From: Vigna angularis
Lineage: Eukaryota > Streptophyta > Magnoliopsida > Fabales > Fabaceae
Direction of reading: 5' to 3'
DNA length: 64,000 bases
NCBI RefSeq assembly: GCF_016808095.1
Contig: NC_068976.1
Location: 17,261,663-17,325,662, forward strand
This document shows, piece after piece, positions 26,634-39,100 of this stretch. Below the pieces are notes generated by a model. It was not told where the DNA came from, searched no databases, and saw nothing but the letters and a program-made list of their open reading frames with translations. Numbering within the stretch: position 1 is the stretch's first letter; every line of letters begins with the position of its first letter. Made by a program: the position numbers and the translations under genes.

Positions 26634-28722
26634 TCGGCAATAGTTGGACTTCGAAATTGGCAACTAGAGGAGTAGTGATATTTAGAAACTATGGTCTAAG
26701 GAATGCTCTCATGTGAGAATTTTTGTCTTTAGAATCCTGTTTGTTACTGATTTTGTTAAGCCTTTGATTTCTGTTGTGTTTCTTAAGCCTTTGATTCAAA
26801 GGTAATCCTGATGAACAACTTCAGTTCTGTAGTTAATGTGATAAAAGCAGAAGATGAGCATAACAATTGATATCAATGGGATCGTGTGAAATAGAAACCT
26901 GTTGAGAGCAATTTAACACAAACCTTTACCTTGAAGAAATTAACTTTTGATAAATTAAGTCTTCTTAAATAGAGAAATGAAGCAAATATACCTAGTTTAA
27001 ACACAACTTTTAGCTTCGAACTTAAGTTGAGACCCAGCAATATGGATTAGGTGCTTTTGAGGAGTTAGGTGTATCTGGTTTCACTAGCTGGTTTATCCAT
27101 GTCTGTAGTCAAAGGGTTTTCCTGTAACTCAGCCACAGGATTTGTCAGCATTAAAATCTATCTTTGGGGAGCTCAGCTTCCTAGGAAGTCACATCCTGTT
27201 GTAATGTATGAACACAGAACAAATGAAGATTCATTATGCGTTACAGGTAAAAATAACCTTCAATGGTACATTAATAAAAGATATAAGAGATCAGTAATGC
27301 AATTCGCGCACTCCTGCAGGTTCTTAAAGTAGAATACGAGGGTTTATGGTTGCAAGATTTGTGGTTTACTTTCCATGTTGTCTATACTTCTCACGAAAGT
27401 ACATTTTTTGTATTCTCACTGAAAGAAGATATAAATATGATCAGAAACGCATTCAACGATCAAAACAAGAAGCCGAAACGACAAAGTAAAATGCATTATA
27501 ATTTGTATTAATAACATTCTAATTCTTAGAACTTTCCCTATCTAAATCTCCACTGTCTTGCCTCAGAATTTAGAGTCGGACATTTAACATTACTAAATGA
27601 AAATTCACTTCTCCGAATGTTAAACAGAGCATCTACATGCTAAGAAACCTCTTTCGATTCATGAATATTAGTGCACTGGCAAAAAAAAAATCAAAATAAT
27701 ACTAAAAATATGTTTGGTTTAAATTTTGAAAATATTTTCTTTCATATTTTTTCAAAAACCAGATGAAAATGTGTTGAGAAGGTTCGTACTCTTCTACATC
27801 CCAATAAGGAGTCAATTTTTCCAAATCTTAAAAACTTGGAAATGTGAACTATTTTTAACATTTTCTCCTTCTGAGTTGTTGTAGTTTTTGTTTTCCAATA
27901 TGTGATTTTATCCTTTTATGTCTAAACCTCAAGAAATGGTTGAAGCAATTTCTGGATACCTTTTTAAATTTCTTTTACTTCCCAAGGTTATTTATTTATA
28001 ATAGATCGCATGAAACTGATTACTTTATAATTAAAAATTGACATTAATTTGATGTATATTAAGATCAAGTCAATCTTTAATCGAATATGACAGATTAGAG
28101 TCAATGTGGAGTGTTTAATGGTTTTCATGACAACTTTCTGAAATTTGTACAAAAAACTTCTAAGGAGAATTGTGATTCTAGGTGTTCGATACATGGTTGT
28201 AATAGGGTTGCAAAAAAAAAAACTAATTTTCAACCTTGCCAACACTAAAATTTTAAACAATAATTTTTTTAAACCAATACTAGTTTATCTTTGATTTTAA
28301 AAATTTGAGTTACAACACAATATATCACCGAAAACAATGTGTCTATGATTTGAATAATTATTTTCTAAGTTTTTCTTAATATTATCATATATTATATATA
28401 TATAATTATTTTTATCATAAATATTTTCATAATTTATAAATTAAATAATAAAAAAAATTGAAAGTTTAACATCAGATTGTTGAACATAACAGAAAAAAAT
28501 ATTCAACCATAACATAAAAGAATTCAAGCATAATATGAAAAAAATACAATTTTAAATTTGAATATAAAGTATTAGTTTTATGTCGTTTTCGTCGATTTGA
28601 AATTAAAAAGACTACATTGCTCTGTTTCTAAAAACAAGTCAAACTTAATTGAAAACTTAAGAAAAAAAAATAATTAATCTGATATTGAAATTAGACGATT
28701 TAGATTATTAATAACACTCCGA
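26634..28722. other. eEF1B 3'UTR and intergenic spacer
   Basis: The first few hundred bases are the likely eEF1B 3'UTR. The stretch about 27000-27340 is higher in complexity, with an open frame of 87 codons and splice-like sites at 27247 and 27320, but it matches nothing I recognise. The rest is AT-rich. Confidence 0.5.
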
Positions 28723-29529
28723 GAGCAGAAAACCCATTTAAAACGCTCATTCTCTTCTAAATCCCAAATCCTAATATTTTTTTTTATCTTCAGTATTTGT
28801 TTTTCCCGACACCTCTCGCCGACAGCGTAACGGTGGCCGTTCCCGGCGCCGTCGTTGATCTCTTCCATCCTCTGCCGTCAAATTTACCTCTACTCCTCTC
28901 CTTTCGTATTCACACTATCATTTCCTTTTTTCCTCTTTCTCTTTCTCCACCGCAACACACTCAACTCTAGGTATTTCTTTTTCATTTTCATTTCAAATAT
29001 TAGTTTTATTGTTGATTTGCGACGTGTGAAACGAATCTGATTAAATTAAGGCTTTTAGTGCATTAGACGGTTCTGTTACCTGTGCTGGTTTTATGGAGTT
29101 TGATCTTCGATGCTGATCTTTAATTTACTTCGCATTGCTTCGACCTAGTTCTTTGGTTCACCCGCTTTCGCCTCTACATTTTTTGTGCATTCAACGGTTG
29201 TGTATTGAGATGACTAATGAACACTATCTACGTTCAACAACTCAAAATTATTGTTGTAAGAACACTGTCCTTGCTATTGTTTAAGTTTGGAAAGAAAACC
29301 AAAAGGAATTGTGATTTTGTGAAGGTGAATAGGCTATAGGAATTAGGGATAGTCTATTGGATATTGTCAAGTTGCAATTTTTATGAGTGTAATTTGAGGA
29401 TTTTTGCTTTGAATTGTAGAATGTTTTGAAATACAAGAACTATTATGGCAATGCGATCGTTGTTATTCAGTTTCATTTGCTTTAATGTTATTGTGTTATG
29501 CTGTTTGGAGTGACCTTTTTTCTTCAATG
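28723..29529 (+). repeat. Duplicated promoter-leader-intron block, copy A (upstream of the Myb-like gene)
   Basis: It is collinear with 39398-40234 throughout. Shared strings include CATTTAAAACGCT, ACACCTCTCGCCGACAG, GGTGGCCGTTCCCGGCGCCG, GATTTGCGACGTGTGAAAC, TTTTAGTGCATTAGACGGTT, ATCTTTAATTTACTTCGCAT and TTATGCTGTTTGGAGT. Differences are scattered substitutions and small indels. The leader donor CTCTAG|GTATTT at 28971 is kept. Similarity ends at TTCAATG (29529), a few bases short of where the HVA22 copy has its intron acceptor. Confidence 0.93.
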
Positions 29530-29735
29530 CCTCTGTTTGTCATGATGGATAATGTGGCACTTTTGTAAAATTGAAATTGTTGATATGTGACTTTGGTTTG
29601 GGTGATTAGTTTAAGCTTCAAAGTCAAGAGGCCCTTTTGCTTTTTCTTAAATTTTAGTGGGATCACTGCCGGATGGGCTTTTATGAGGATGTTATTGAGT
29701 AAATTATTGAATTATAATCATTTGTACAGGTGTGG

Positions 29736-30723
29736 ATGGAACTTGAAGCTAGCAATCAGCCCAAGCAAGAGCGATCAAGGACAAGATGGACAGCATCCCT
29801 TGACAAGATATTTGCAGACTTGGTTGTCAAGCAGATTCAACTAGGAAATAGACCAAACAATGTTTTTGACAAGAAAACATGGAATCATATTCGGGATGAG
29901 TTTAATAGGCAAACAGACCTTAGTTTCAACAACAATCAATTGAGGAAGCATCTAGATGTACTTCGGACCCGCTTCTACAACTTGAAATCCGCTTATGATC
30001 AGAATAATGATTTTGTAATGGATGATTCCTGTTGCATTGGCTTTGAGCAGTGGGATGATATAGGGGTAAGTTCCTTTCATTGTAGCGATCTGTTCCTTTC
30101 TTTATTCGTAACCTGAATAGTGCTATTTTTTTATGTAGGCACAGCCTAGGCACGAAACAGTTAAAGGGAAAGATTGTCCAATATATGAGCAACTGTGCGC
30201 AATCTTCATAGATTCAGCAGCTGATGGGAAATACGCCCAGTCTAGTCATTATGAAGAGCTTGACAAATCTTTTGGAACTGATGCATCTGGCTTTACACCA
30301 TGTCTAGAAGCTAAGGTCTCACATTATGAAAACCCATCAACATCTAAATCTATTCCTGGGAATATCTCAACTTCTGAGAAGGTGACCAAGAATTCTCTAG
30401 ATAGGAAACGGAAACGGTCGTACGAGACACAAACTACTGGCCTGGATCAGGACACCTGCAATGCTATGGCAGAAGCCTTGTTAGATATGGTTGCTGTTTC
30501 AAGGTTAAGGGCAGTCGTTTCAAGTGTAAGTGATGACAAGTTTTCCATAACAAACTGCATTAAGGCTCTAGATGAGATAGAAGGCATTGATCAACAGCTC
30601 TACTTTTCTGCCCTGGATCTCTTTGAGAACCCTAGCTTAAGGGAGATATTCATTTCTCTAAAAAGTGTCAAGATAAGGTTGACATGGTTACAAGGAAAGT
30701 GCAGTAGAAGTCCCTTCCATTAG
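29736..30723 (+). CDS. Myb/SANT-like DNA-binding domain protein (LIMYB-like)
   Basis: Two coding exons, 29736-30065 and 30139-30723, give 304 aa. A leader intron (28971-29729) ends TTTGTACAG seven bases before the ATG. Residues about 10-105 form a Myb/SANT-like (Myb_DNA-bind_3) domain: RTRWTASLDKIFADLVVKQI, KTWNHIRDEFNRQT, NNNQLRKHLDVLRTRFYNLK and an aromatic tail with FEQWDDIG. This is followed by the frequent partner motif CPIYEQLCAIF and DGKYAQSSHYEEL. A basic patch, RKRKRS, may be a nuclear localisation signal. The family includes L10-interacting MYB proteins and transposase-derived regulators. The specific role is unknown. The promoter and leader are a duplicate of those of the HVA22 gene 10.7 kb away, so the two may share expression. 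Confidence 0.88.
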
Positions 30724-31842
30724 AAAATTCAAGTCATCAGAATAGATTTCATAGTCACAACACAAATGCTCAGTCTATTATACCGTCCTTTTTGTTTGAC
30801 TGTAAGTAATGCCATTCCTAGTTTTAACTTTTACAACCTGCCGTAGTTGTTTATACAACGTGCTTTTTCAACTGGATTTTATAGTTACTCTTTCGAATAT
30901 GACTTTTGTGAACCTTCTGATCCTATTGACTAAATGTAAACTATTTTTTGTTGAAAATGCGCCAATACCATTATTCTAAATGGATGGTTGTTGTTACAGT
31001 GTCTTAGGCATATTAGTAGTGTAATTTATGGACCCTTTAGATTTAAGTCATCTAATGCTTTGCTAAGCATGCTCAATTTACTGGGGTGTGAACAAATGTA
31101 TATTCGATCTTTTTAGAATGACAAGAACATCAGATTTCAATCCATTTTGTAACCACTTCAGATTAAATTTGTAACAGTTCCAAACATAGGGTGAAGCTAG
31201 TTTACCTTACAGATTTTCTTTCGGAAATGTTTAATTTGAAGTTACATGGGCAGTGCCATAATTCAGAAGAGTTGTATAGTATCATCGCACACCAGATTAA
31301 AAATAAATAAAATCATCATTTTATGTTTAATTGTTCATTCAGATCAAAAGCCGAGAAAATGCACCCTTCTGAGCAGGAGTCTATTATATAAGATTTACTT
31401 TTTTCTAAAATTGTCGCATGACATTTTTTTTTTTAAATTATTTCAACTTACCATTCCACTTAGTTTTTAGGGTTTAAAAATGGTTAGCTATATTTCTTCA
31501 AAGTGTAAATTATTATCTTTAATTTGTTACCAGATATTTCTTACCTAATATGTTGAACGAAAAGTAATGTGATCATATATCAAAATCTTAAAAAATAACT
31601 TTTAAATTTCTATGTTATTTATCTATTCTAAATGCTGGACACTACAATCAGTGATTTGAAATTTTGAAAGAATGAAAAACAAATAATAATATTTGACAGG
31701 AATTGAAACCAAAATTCGTATATATTACAATATTAATAACAGGCATTCTCAATTTTAGAGACATTAAAAACAAAGGGGAAATAATTAGGAACCAAAATAA
31801 AAAACATTCATTTTAGAAGTCTTTTGAAAACATTTTTAAACC
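30724..31842. other. 3'UTR of the Myb-like gene and spacer
   Basis: No gene recognised. The last part runs into a (TTA)n tract (31843-31868) that was the insertion site of the following transposon. Confidence 0.5.
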
Positions 31843-31868
31843 TTTTATTATTATTATTATTATTATTA

Positions 31869-32156
31869 GGTTTAATACCCAATTTTGTCCCCACTTTGGT
31901 TCGGAAATCTCAAGTTAGTCCCTTTATAGAAATGTGAGTGCAATGGATCCTTACTTGTAATTATTTGAGTCTAATGAGTCCCTTCCGTTAAATAGAAGGA
32001 AACGGAGTTAGTGGGCTGATGATGTGGCAGTTGTCTTTGGTAGTTGTCTTTGGTGAGGTGTCAAGACGCAATTGTTTGCGTGCTTACGTGGTGTTAGGGT
32101 TCCCCATTTTCAAATTGGGTTTTATTAAAAATTGGGGATAAAAGGATTTGGGGGTG
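31869..32156 (+). repeat. Left terminal inverted repeat
   Basis: 288 bp. It includes a private segment of about 77 bp (roughly 32008-32085) containing AGTTGTCTTTGGT twice in tandem, absent from the right arm. Confidence 0.88.
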
Positions 32157-32172
32157 ATTTGTTAGAGAAATC

Positions 32173-32574
32173 TTGAGGGAAGTTCTGGAGAAAGCTACGA
32201 AACCTGATAGAATTTCATACAATACTGTTATTTATGCATATTGCAGAAATGGTAGGATGAAGGAGGCTTCGCGAATATTTTCTGAAATGAAAGACTCTAC
32301 ACTTATTCCTGATGTTGTAACTTACAACACATTTATTGCAACTTATGCCGGCGACTCAATGTTTGCTGAAGCTATTGATGTAGTTCGATACATGATCAAG
32401 CAGGGATGTAAACCAGACCAGAATACTTATAACTCCATTGTTGATTGGTATTGTAAGCTCAACCGTCGGGATGAGGCCAACAGTTTTGTTAAAAGCCTTC
32501 GCAATCTTGACTCACATGTTTCCAAGGAGGAGGAAAATAGGTTACTTGAGAGAATAGTAAAAATGTGGCCATAA
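32173..32574 (+). pseudogene. Captured C-terminal fragment of a PPR protein
   Basis: An open frame of 133 codons ends in TAA but has no upstream ATG; the frame continues back toward the TIR. It holds three PPR motifs: one from DRISYNTVIYAYCRNGRM, one from DVVTYNTFIATYAGDSMF and one from DQNTYNSIVDWYCKLNRR. The tail is LLERIVKMWP. From memory it resembles the C terminus of the Arabidopsis protein At5g02860. The first in-frame ATG (about 32257) would give only part of one motif upstream of two full ones. It is a gene fragment inside a transposon and probably not a functional RNA-binding protein. The stretch after the stop, to about 32754, may be captured 3'UTR. Confidence 0.85.
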
Positions 32575-32754
32575 GTTTTTTCACGATTCTGCTATACTGG
32601 AACTTAGTGTTTTTTGACCTCTTCTTTTAAGATGCCCTCGGTCCCTTCTTCCTCCTTGGTTCATATGTTATATAATATCAAGTATGGGTTGGGATTCACC
32701 GCGTGTAGATCTAAATGAAGGTGATCCTTTATTAAAATGAGGAACCCTGCTTGA

Positions 32755-32965
32755 TTCACCCCAAATCCTTTTATCCCCAATTTTTAATAAAACCCAATTT
32801 GAAAATGGGGAACCTAACACCACGTACTCCGTTTCCTTCTATTTAACGGAAGGGACTCATTAGACTCAAATAATTACAAGTAAGGATCCATTACACTCAC
32901 ATTTCTATAAAGGGACTAACTTGAGATTTCCGAACCAAAGTGGGGACAAAATTGGGTATTAAACC
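32755..32965 (-). repeat. Right terminal inverted repeat
   Basis: 211 bp, the reverse complement of the left arm apart from the differences noted there. Confidence 0.88.
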
Positions 32966-33873
32966 TTATTATTATTATTATATGTTGATTATTCCAAGTT
33001 GTGTTTATTGAGTTTTTTTTGGATTGTCAATCTTTTAAATTTATATTTTGTATTTATTATTTAAAAAAGCAATTATGCAAATATTATACTTTTCTATAAA
33101 ATAAAAAATTATCGCTTTATTAATATACGCACAAATTCATTCATTTAATTGCCATTTAATATTTTTTTGTGCTTAATGATAAATTTATACTCATCAACCT
33201 TACAAAAAAAATAGTTATTTAATTATTTGTCTATGTTCAAAATAATGCCCAAATTTTTTAAACCCAAAAATATTAGTATGTTGTAAGTTCAAACTCCTTC
33301 ATGCTTTAATGATCTTTTTATTTAATTTCATTGAATTTGTTTGTGCACGTCAACAGTAAAACCCATGAAATTTATTCACACTAATGTGGTTAATACAAGA
33401 AACATTTTTAACAGAGATCTTGCTTAGTATAATATGGACAAGTTTTTACACACATTTTCAGCAGAGGACAGGCTGTTTTATTAAATGGAATGATAAAAAA
33501 ACTTGACAATGAAATAACTAGAAAGTAATAAAGTTTGAGTTTTACAAGTTAATAGAACTAATATTTCTATTCTTTTTTTTCGAGTGAACTAGATGAAAAG
33601 CAATTGAAATAACGAATTTTTGATAGAATGTGTTGATGTACAATTTTTGGATTATTAAATCAGAAGATTATAAAAAGAATAACATAAACATAGGAAACAA
33701 AAGTGAGTAACCTAATAATATCATATCACTGATTAAAATGTAAACAAATCAAAGGATGAACATGGTTTTGATTTTTCCAACTGCATTAGGTGTGTACTCA
33801 TATCAAAGACATTAAATAAGTACATTAACCTCATATCAGATCCAAAATCAGAGCCAAATATTCTTAGCTTGCC
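32966..33873. other. AT-rich spacer
   Basis: No gene or clear repeat recognised. The part nearest 33873 is the likely 3'UTR of LQY1 (minus strand). Confidence 0.5.
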
Positions 33874-36165
33874 TCAGTCATCATCTTTGAATTCTCTGAT
33901 CAATATGAAGCACAAAACAGTAGTCAACAGTACAATACAGAAAAGTTGAAAACTTTTCTATGAATAAATTATCATCACTTTTTTGCCAGAAATGACTACT
34001 GGTTTTACTAGAAGATAAACTATCCAAAGCAATGCTCATGTTTTTGTTGAAGAATAGTTTAAGGTTTCTCAAAACCCTTGCTCCTTTTAGCCTCTTATAT
34101 GGTGACTCAGTCCTTATAGCCTTATTGTTATAGCAGAATGAATGCTGATTGACAAAATTTCCATGGTATACATATTCACTAAATTTGTTCTTGGTAAATT
34201 TTATGGTAGAGTTTTGGAGATATTCTTTTGGAAACAGAGAGATTTTAAGAAGGAAGAAGATAGGGTATATATAATATGTACTGCAATTTTAGCAAAAGAG
34301 GAAAATAACTTCAAAAGTAAAGATGAAAGATGTAACATGGCAGTTCAAGTATTTTGGATCAAAATTTCAAAATGATGAAAGATTGATTTGATAAGAGTCT
34401 CACACAAAATATTCAAGTGGATGGCTAAGTATGATAAAAAAATATCTACTGAACTCAAAAAAAGAGTTTTATGGAAAAAGGAGTTAAATATGTTTTTATT
34501 CCCTAAACTTCAATGCAAAATTGAAATTCGTCCTGTTATGATTTTGATATATTTTGGTTCCTAAATTTTAAAAATGAATAAATGTACAAGCAAAAAAGTT
34601 AACGTCAACAAGTTAAAAAAACTATATTCATTCATTTTTTAACTTTAAGAATCAAAATATATCAAAGTTTGAGACTAGAACAAGTTTTAATTTCGCGTCA
34701 AAGTTTACGGACTAAAAACATATTTAACCTATGAGAAAGCTATGACAATGAAAGTTGGACTTTAGAAGACTAGAGAATGTTAGAATGAATGTATGAGCAT
34801 ACAAGATATGACAGAAAACGATTTTAGAGAAATGACATGGTATGATTCATGTAGCCGATCCCAACTAATGGAAAAAAGCTTTTGCTGTTGTTGCTAAACT
34901 ACAAAAGAAGGGAAATGAAGTTGCAGAACTGCATACCTGCGGTCAAGGTAACGAGGTTGAATTCCAGATCCTTGACAAGTTGTGCATGTGAGTGAACCAA
35001 CACCATCACAGTTTATGCATCTAGACACCTCCTTCTCACCCCCACCAAGTTCAACTGTCACATTGCCAGATCCTAAGCAAAATCTGCATTTCTCTGCCCA
35101 CAGTATAACAAGATTGGTCAACAACCTACAACTATTGAATTCTCAAATTCAGAGGAAAGAAAAAAGATTAACTGCTAAATCTATGAAATAGCAGATTTCC
35201 TGCCATGCTGTAGTGCTGAGATGAGACAATCAAATTGTCAGATATAATGGTTCCTCTCCATTCTCATTAATTCATCATTGTTGAATTTGATTGTTTCCCT
35301 TTTCCTCTCATGAATAAGCCTTAACTTAAGGTCTAAGTCTAACTTGTAAAATGAAATTTACATTTACTTATCTACTAATTTTCACATATACCTCAAGGTG
35401 ATAATTGTTTTCTAGACAGGAACTGTATAACCAAGTACACTTTCACTGTGTGTGGAGTTGAGCTACCTCTTATGTTATAAGAACTAAATGAAAAAACCTT
35501 AATTAAGCTAAATAGTCAAACGAATCCTTATTCAACAGTTATGACTGAATAAACAGTGTATGCACTCTGATAATGGAATGAATATTCGTACCATCATTCA
35601 AGCATAAACCATATTAGTAATGACAATAATTTCTGATTAATTGAGAAATTAAACTCGTTTCAGTTTCTGATCGAATAATGCTTCATATAGAAAATAAAAC
35701 TTACGAGCACCAGATCCAGTACATGGGAAGCAGGGCTGCGTGTTATCTCTCTTAGCCTGCAACAAAGAGATACTGTAATCAAAACCCAAAACATCAGATG
35801 AAAAATAGAACATACAAAAGGGTACAGTGCAAAGTAAAAACACTTCACAGCATTATCGATTTGGGTTTCGTAGAACACTGGAATGCCAATTCCAACAGCC
35901 ACACTCACGAGTCCTACACTTATAGCCACTACCTGAAAAAAAAAACAAAAACAGATTAAGGTTATGTCTGTTACGTTGTAGAAATAAGTAATACCTAAAG
36001 AAGAACAGGAAAAACCGTGTTTTGATCAAGCTCCAAAGCTCTAATGCGAGGATAAGAAGAGGGTTTTGGTTGAAGAAAAGTTGTTGCAGAAGGCTTGGAT
36101 TTCAGAGGGCAAGAAAGAAAAGAAGAATGCAAGTTAGGGAGAGAAAGAGAAGGAGACAGTGTCAT
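33874..36165 (-). CDS. LQY1: Chloroplast thylakoid zinc-finger protein LQY1 (PSII repair)
   Basis: LQY1 is a thylakoid protein with disulfide-isomerase-like activity that helps repair and reassemble photosystem II under high light. Five exons on the minus strand, 36165-36016, 35932-35849, 35756-35705, 35093-34937 and 33895-33874, join in frame to 154 aa, equal to the family length I recall. Residues 1-48 are rich in Ser, Leu and Pro with few acids, as in a transit peptide. VAISVGLVSVAVGIGIPVFY (about 52-71) is a membrane segment. Four CxxCxGxG motifs follow: CFPCTGSG, CRFCLGSG, CINCDGVG and CTTCQGSG, a DnaJ-type zinc finger without a J domain. The last coding exon has only 22 bp and follows an intron of 1,041 bp that carries a MITE. 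Confidence 0.95.
34480..34730. mobile_element. MITE in LQY1 intron 4
   Basis: About 250 bp with inverted ends: left AGTTAAATATGTTTTTATTC and right GACTAAAAACATATTTAACC. The inner halves are also roughly inverted (TTGATATATTTTGGTTC versus ATCAAAATATATCAAAG). I recognise the end sequence from very common legume MITEs. There is no coding capacity. Confidence 0.75.
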
Positions 36166-39100
36166 CTCTCACTCCCTTCAATTCAAATGTTGTTTTATAT
36201 TTTGATCAGTTTTTGTGGCATCTGAACTGAACTGAAAAGGAATCGTTAAGAATGAGAAGTGAGGCAATGAAACTCCCAACATCATCCAACCAAAACTAGT
36301 GGCAGTAACGACCACATAGTCTTTGTCCCATCTTACACGTGGCTCTATTATCCTCATCATCATGCAGCATTTCATTTCGATTCTTTATTATCCTATTTTA
36401 ACACAATTTCTTTGCATTAAAACAAAATTTCTAAAAAAATAATAATTATTTAACATACATAAATTTTTTACATTATCCTTTCTTATTTTTAATTTTTTTT
36501 CTTAAAATATATAAAAATTTACATTTTTTATGACCATTTTAAGTTATATTATGTGTCAAATACATTTAAAAATATGTTATAATATTAAATGAGATTTTAA
36601 GAATGTAATTTCCGGAACGAAACTCATCAAATACCTTACGGAATATATTTTCTGCAATATCCGTATATGAAATATATTATTAAAAAAGGCTTTTTGAAAC
36701 ACATAAAATATTTGGAAAAATGTTTTTTTTTATATATTTTATTTCTTCTTCTTTCTTTGCAGCGTGTTTCCTCTTTTCTTCTTCCTCTGCAGCAGTGATG
36801 AAAGGTATCTGAGTCTTTTTCTAATATTGTGAGATATAGTTATTAATTGTGAGGTGCATAAAGCAATGCCCTATTTTAATACCCCAAAGCCATCATTTTG
36901 TAAAGTCCAATTCTAATGAGTCTAATGTATTTTTTGGCTTGAGTAAATAGGAAACTTGATTTTTGGTGTTATATTTTAATTTAATTGTAAATGCTATCCT
37001 TTAATTTTTATTGCCATTATTATTATTTTTCAAATTTGACTATCTGTTTTTTCTTTCATATTCTACTGTCTAAATTTTCAATTCTCACAAATTTTACTGA
37101 AATTTTAAATTCCTAACGTTATGATGATGGATCGTGTCTTTTTAAACGAAACAAGGTAAAAACAAAACGGCACTTTGCAAAAATTTTGTAAAATAATTAT
37201 GCTATTTAAATTTTTTACATTTTTACACATATCAGTAAAATTTATAAGAAAAATTAATGCTTGTGTGAAAAAATTAAGAAGTATTTTTTTGTGAAATAAT
37301 TATAATTTGTGTAATTCCGTCTATATTCTACATGCACTTTAGTTTAAAAAATTGTTTTTTTTTTCAAAAAAATCCAATTGTGTAATATGACAATATAGTT
37401 CAGACTGTGTCATTCAAAATTAAGAAATGTATTTCGAATTACGTAAACCAAGAAATATATTTTAGATTGTATAATTTGGAAATGTATTTTGGAACGTAAA
37501 ATTTATAATATATTTTTTATTTATGCAATTTAGAATTTATTTTTAGATCTAAAAACACATTCTTAAATTCAAAAATTCGTTTTCACATCTCATAATCTGA
37601 AAATGTAAATTATGGACAAATTAGACTTTTCCAATACTCTCATGTAGGAGCATGAAGAAAGAGAGGAGGTGGAGAAAGAAATTGCCTCGTGTTTGTCTGT
37701 CTTCTTCGTACACTGGGCCTAGCCCACTTTATAAATTAATTTTAGTTATTTTGTCCATCTTTATAAGTGAATCTCTTTCTCCATTATCAGTGGCTAAAAA
37801 CTGACCCAAAATTAATAGAAAATATTATTTTTCTCAGAGAGGCAACAATCATCAAAAATGATATATTTTTATAATTATTTTTCTTAAATAATAATAATAA
37901 TTTAAAACAATTCTATTGATTTTTATGAAATTTGATTTTGTCTTTCATTGCGACACCTCCAGACACATTACGACATGCACATTTTGTTTCTGACACAATA
38001 ATACCTTCTTTGCTGTTTGAATTTTATTCCAAATAATAATAGCATTCCAAACACATTAGGTTTATGCCATCTATCTTTTGTTATCATTTGCTTTATAATT
38101 CGACCAGGTTCGGTTCAAAACGACTAGTTTTTAAGAGAAAACTGAACATTTTTTTTTCTTAAATTCTCTCCAAAATGATAAAATAACTAACCATTTTTTT
38201 TTCTAAAATAAGTTAAATGAAAATACAGTAACCTAATGCGAAGGATCCATGAAAGAAAGAAGATGAAACATGATTTTGTTTGATATACTGTGTATAAGGT
38301 AAAGGAAGAAAAAGTAGAAATGAGTTGTGGTGTGAAAGAAAGGGAAAAAGTTGTAAATAAGAGATGGGTATTATATACATAAGAAATGAGAGCGAAAGGC
38401 TACCAAATAGACATAATTAGGTGGCACATGAGGGAATGAGCAACAATGAACATTGATGTTGAACTTGAGCAAATTGGTATCATGGTACATAGAAAATATC
38501 TATATTCAACATTCGCATGCCCCATAACATGCAATGAAATGGATCACTCATAAACTTTAAGAAGAAACGTAGAATCCAAGGCTTTCCCTTCTTTTTCTTT
38601 TTGGTTTTCATTTTCATCTTTCCTCTTGATGAGGAAACATCAACTTCTCCAATCTCCACATGGTACCCTTTTATTTACCTTTTATAATGCATAAATTATT
38701 AATGATACCCTTATAGTGTCACCTCATCTTAGGGTCCCTTTGCCTTTCTCAAATAAACTTGAGCCTTTATTACATTAGGATAGTGCTCTTTTCTTCTTAG
38801 CTTTTACTTTTGAACCCAATAAATCTACCATCGACATGCTTCGTTGCTTCTCTTAGCTTTCTTCTGCTTCACAAAAACTCTCCATGACCCGTTTCCTCTA
38901 CTTCACCGCTCAAACATAATAATCATCCCAACCCAATTTTCATATGTTTTGAATACAATATTACAATGGGTCATTTGTGGAGATCATAACTGATTGATAG
39001 AAATTACTGAGGTTGGAAAAATCTTTATTTTTTTTAAAAAGTTGATCGGTAATAACTAAGGAGAATGCGTTGAGTGAGTGGTTATACTATACATATTATA

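Larger units (their letters stand above)
31869..32965. mobile_element. TIR transposon carrying a gene fragment (Pack-MULE-like)
   Basis: The left end starts GGTTTAATACCCAATTTTGT and the right end finishes with its reverse complement. The inverted repeats (31869 to about 32156, and about 32755-32965) are almost identical: one substitution (GAGTGC versus GAGTGT), one 1-bp indel, and about 77 bp present only in the left arm. The 9 bp on either side are TTATTATTA, as expected for a Mutator-type target duplication, although the site is a microsatellite, so this alone is weak. The interior is not transposon coding sequence but the 3' end of a PPR gene. Near-identity of the arms suggests a young insertion. 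Confidence 0.87.

Noticed and set aside
28674..28868. Minus-strand frame starting MEEINDGAGNGHR, with a similar one at 39352-39561
   Set aside because: The resemblance comes from the duplicated leader block. The frames diverge by indels and resemble no protein I know, so they are shadows of conserved noncoding DNA.
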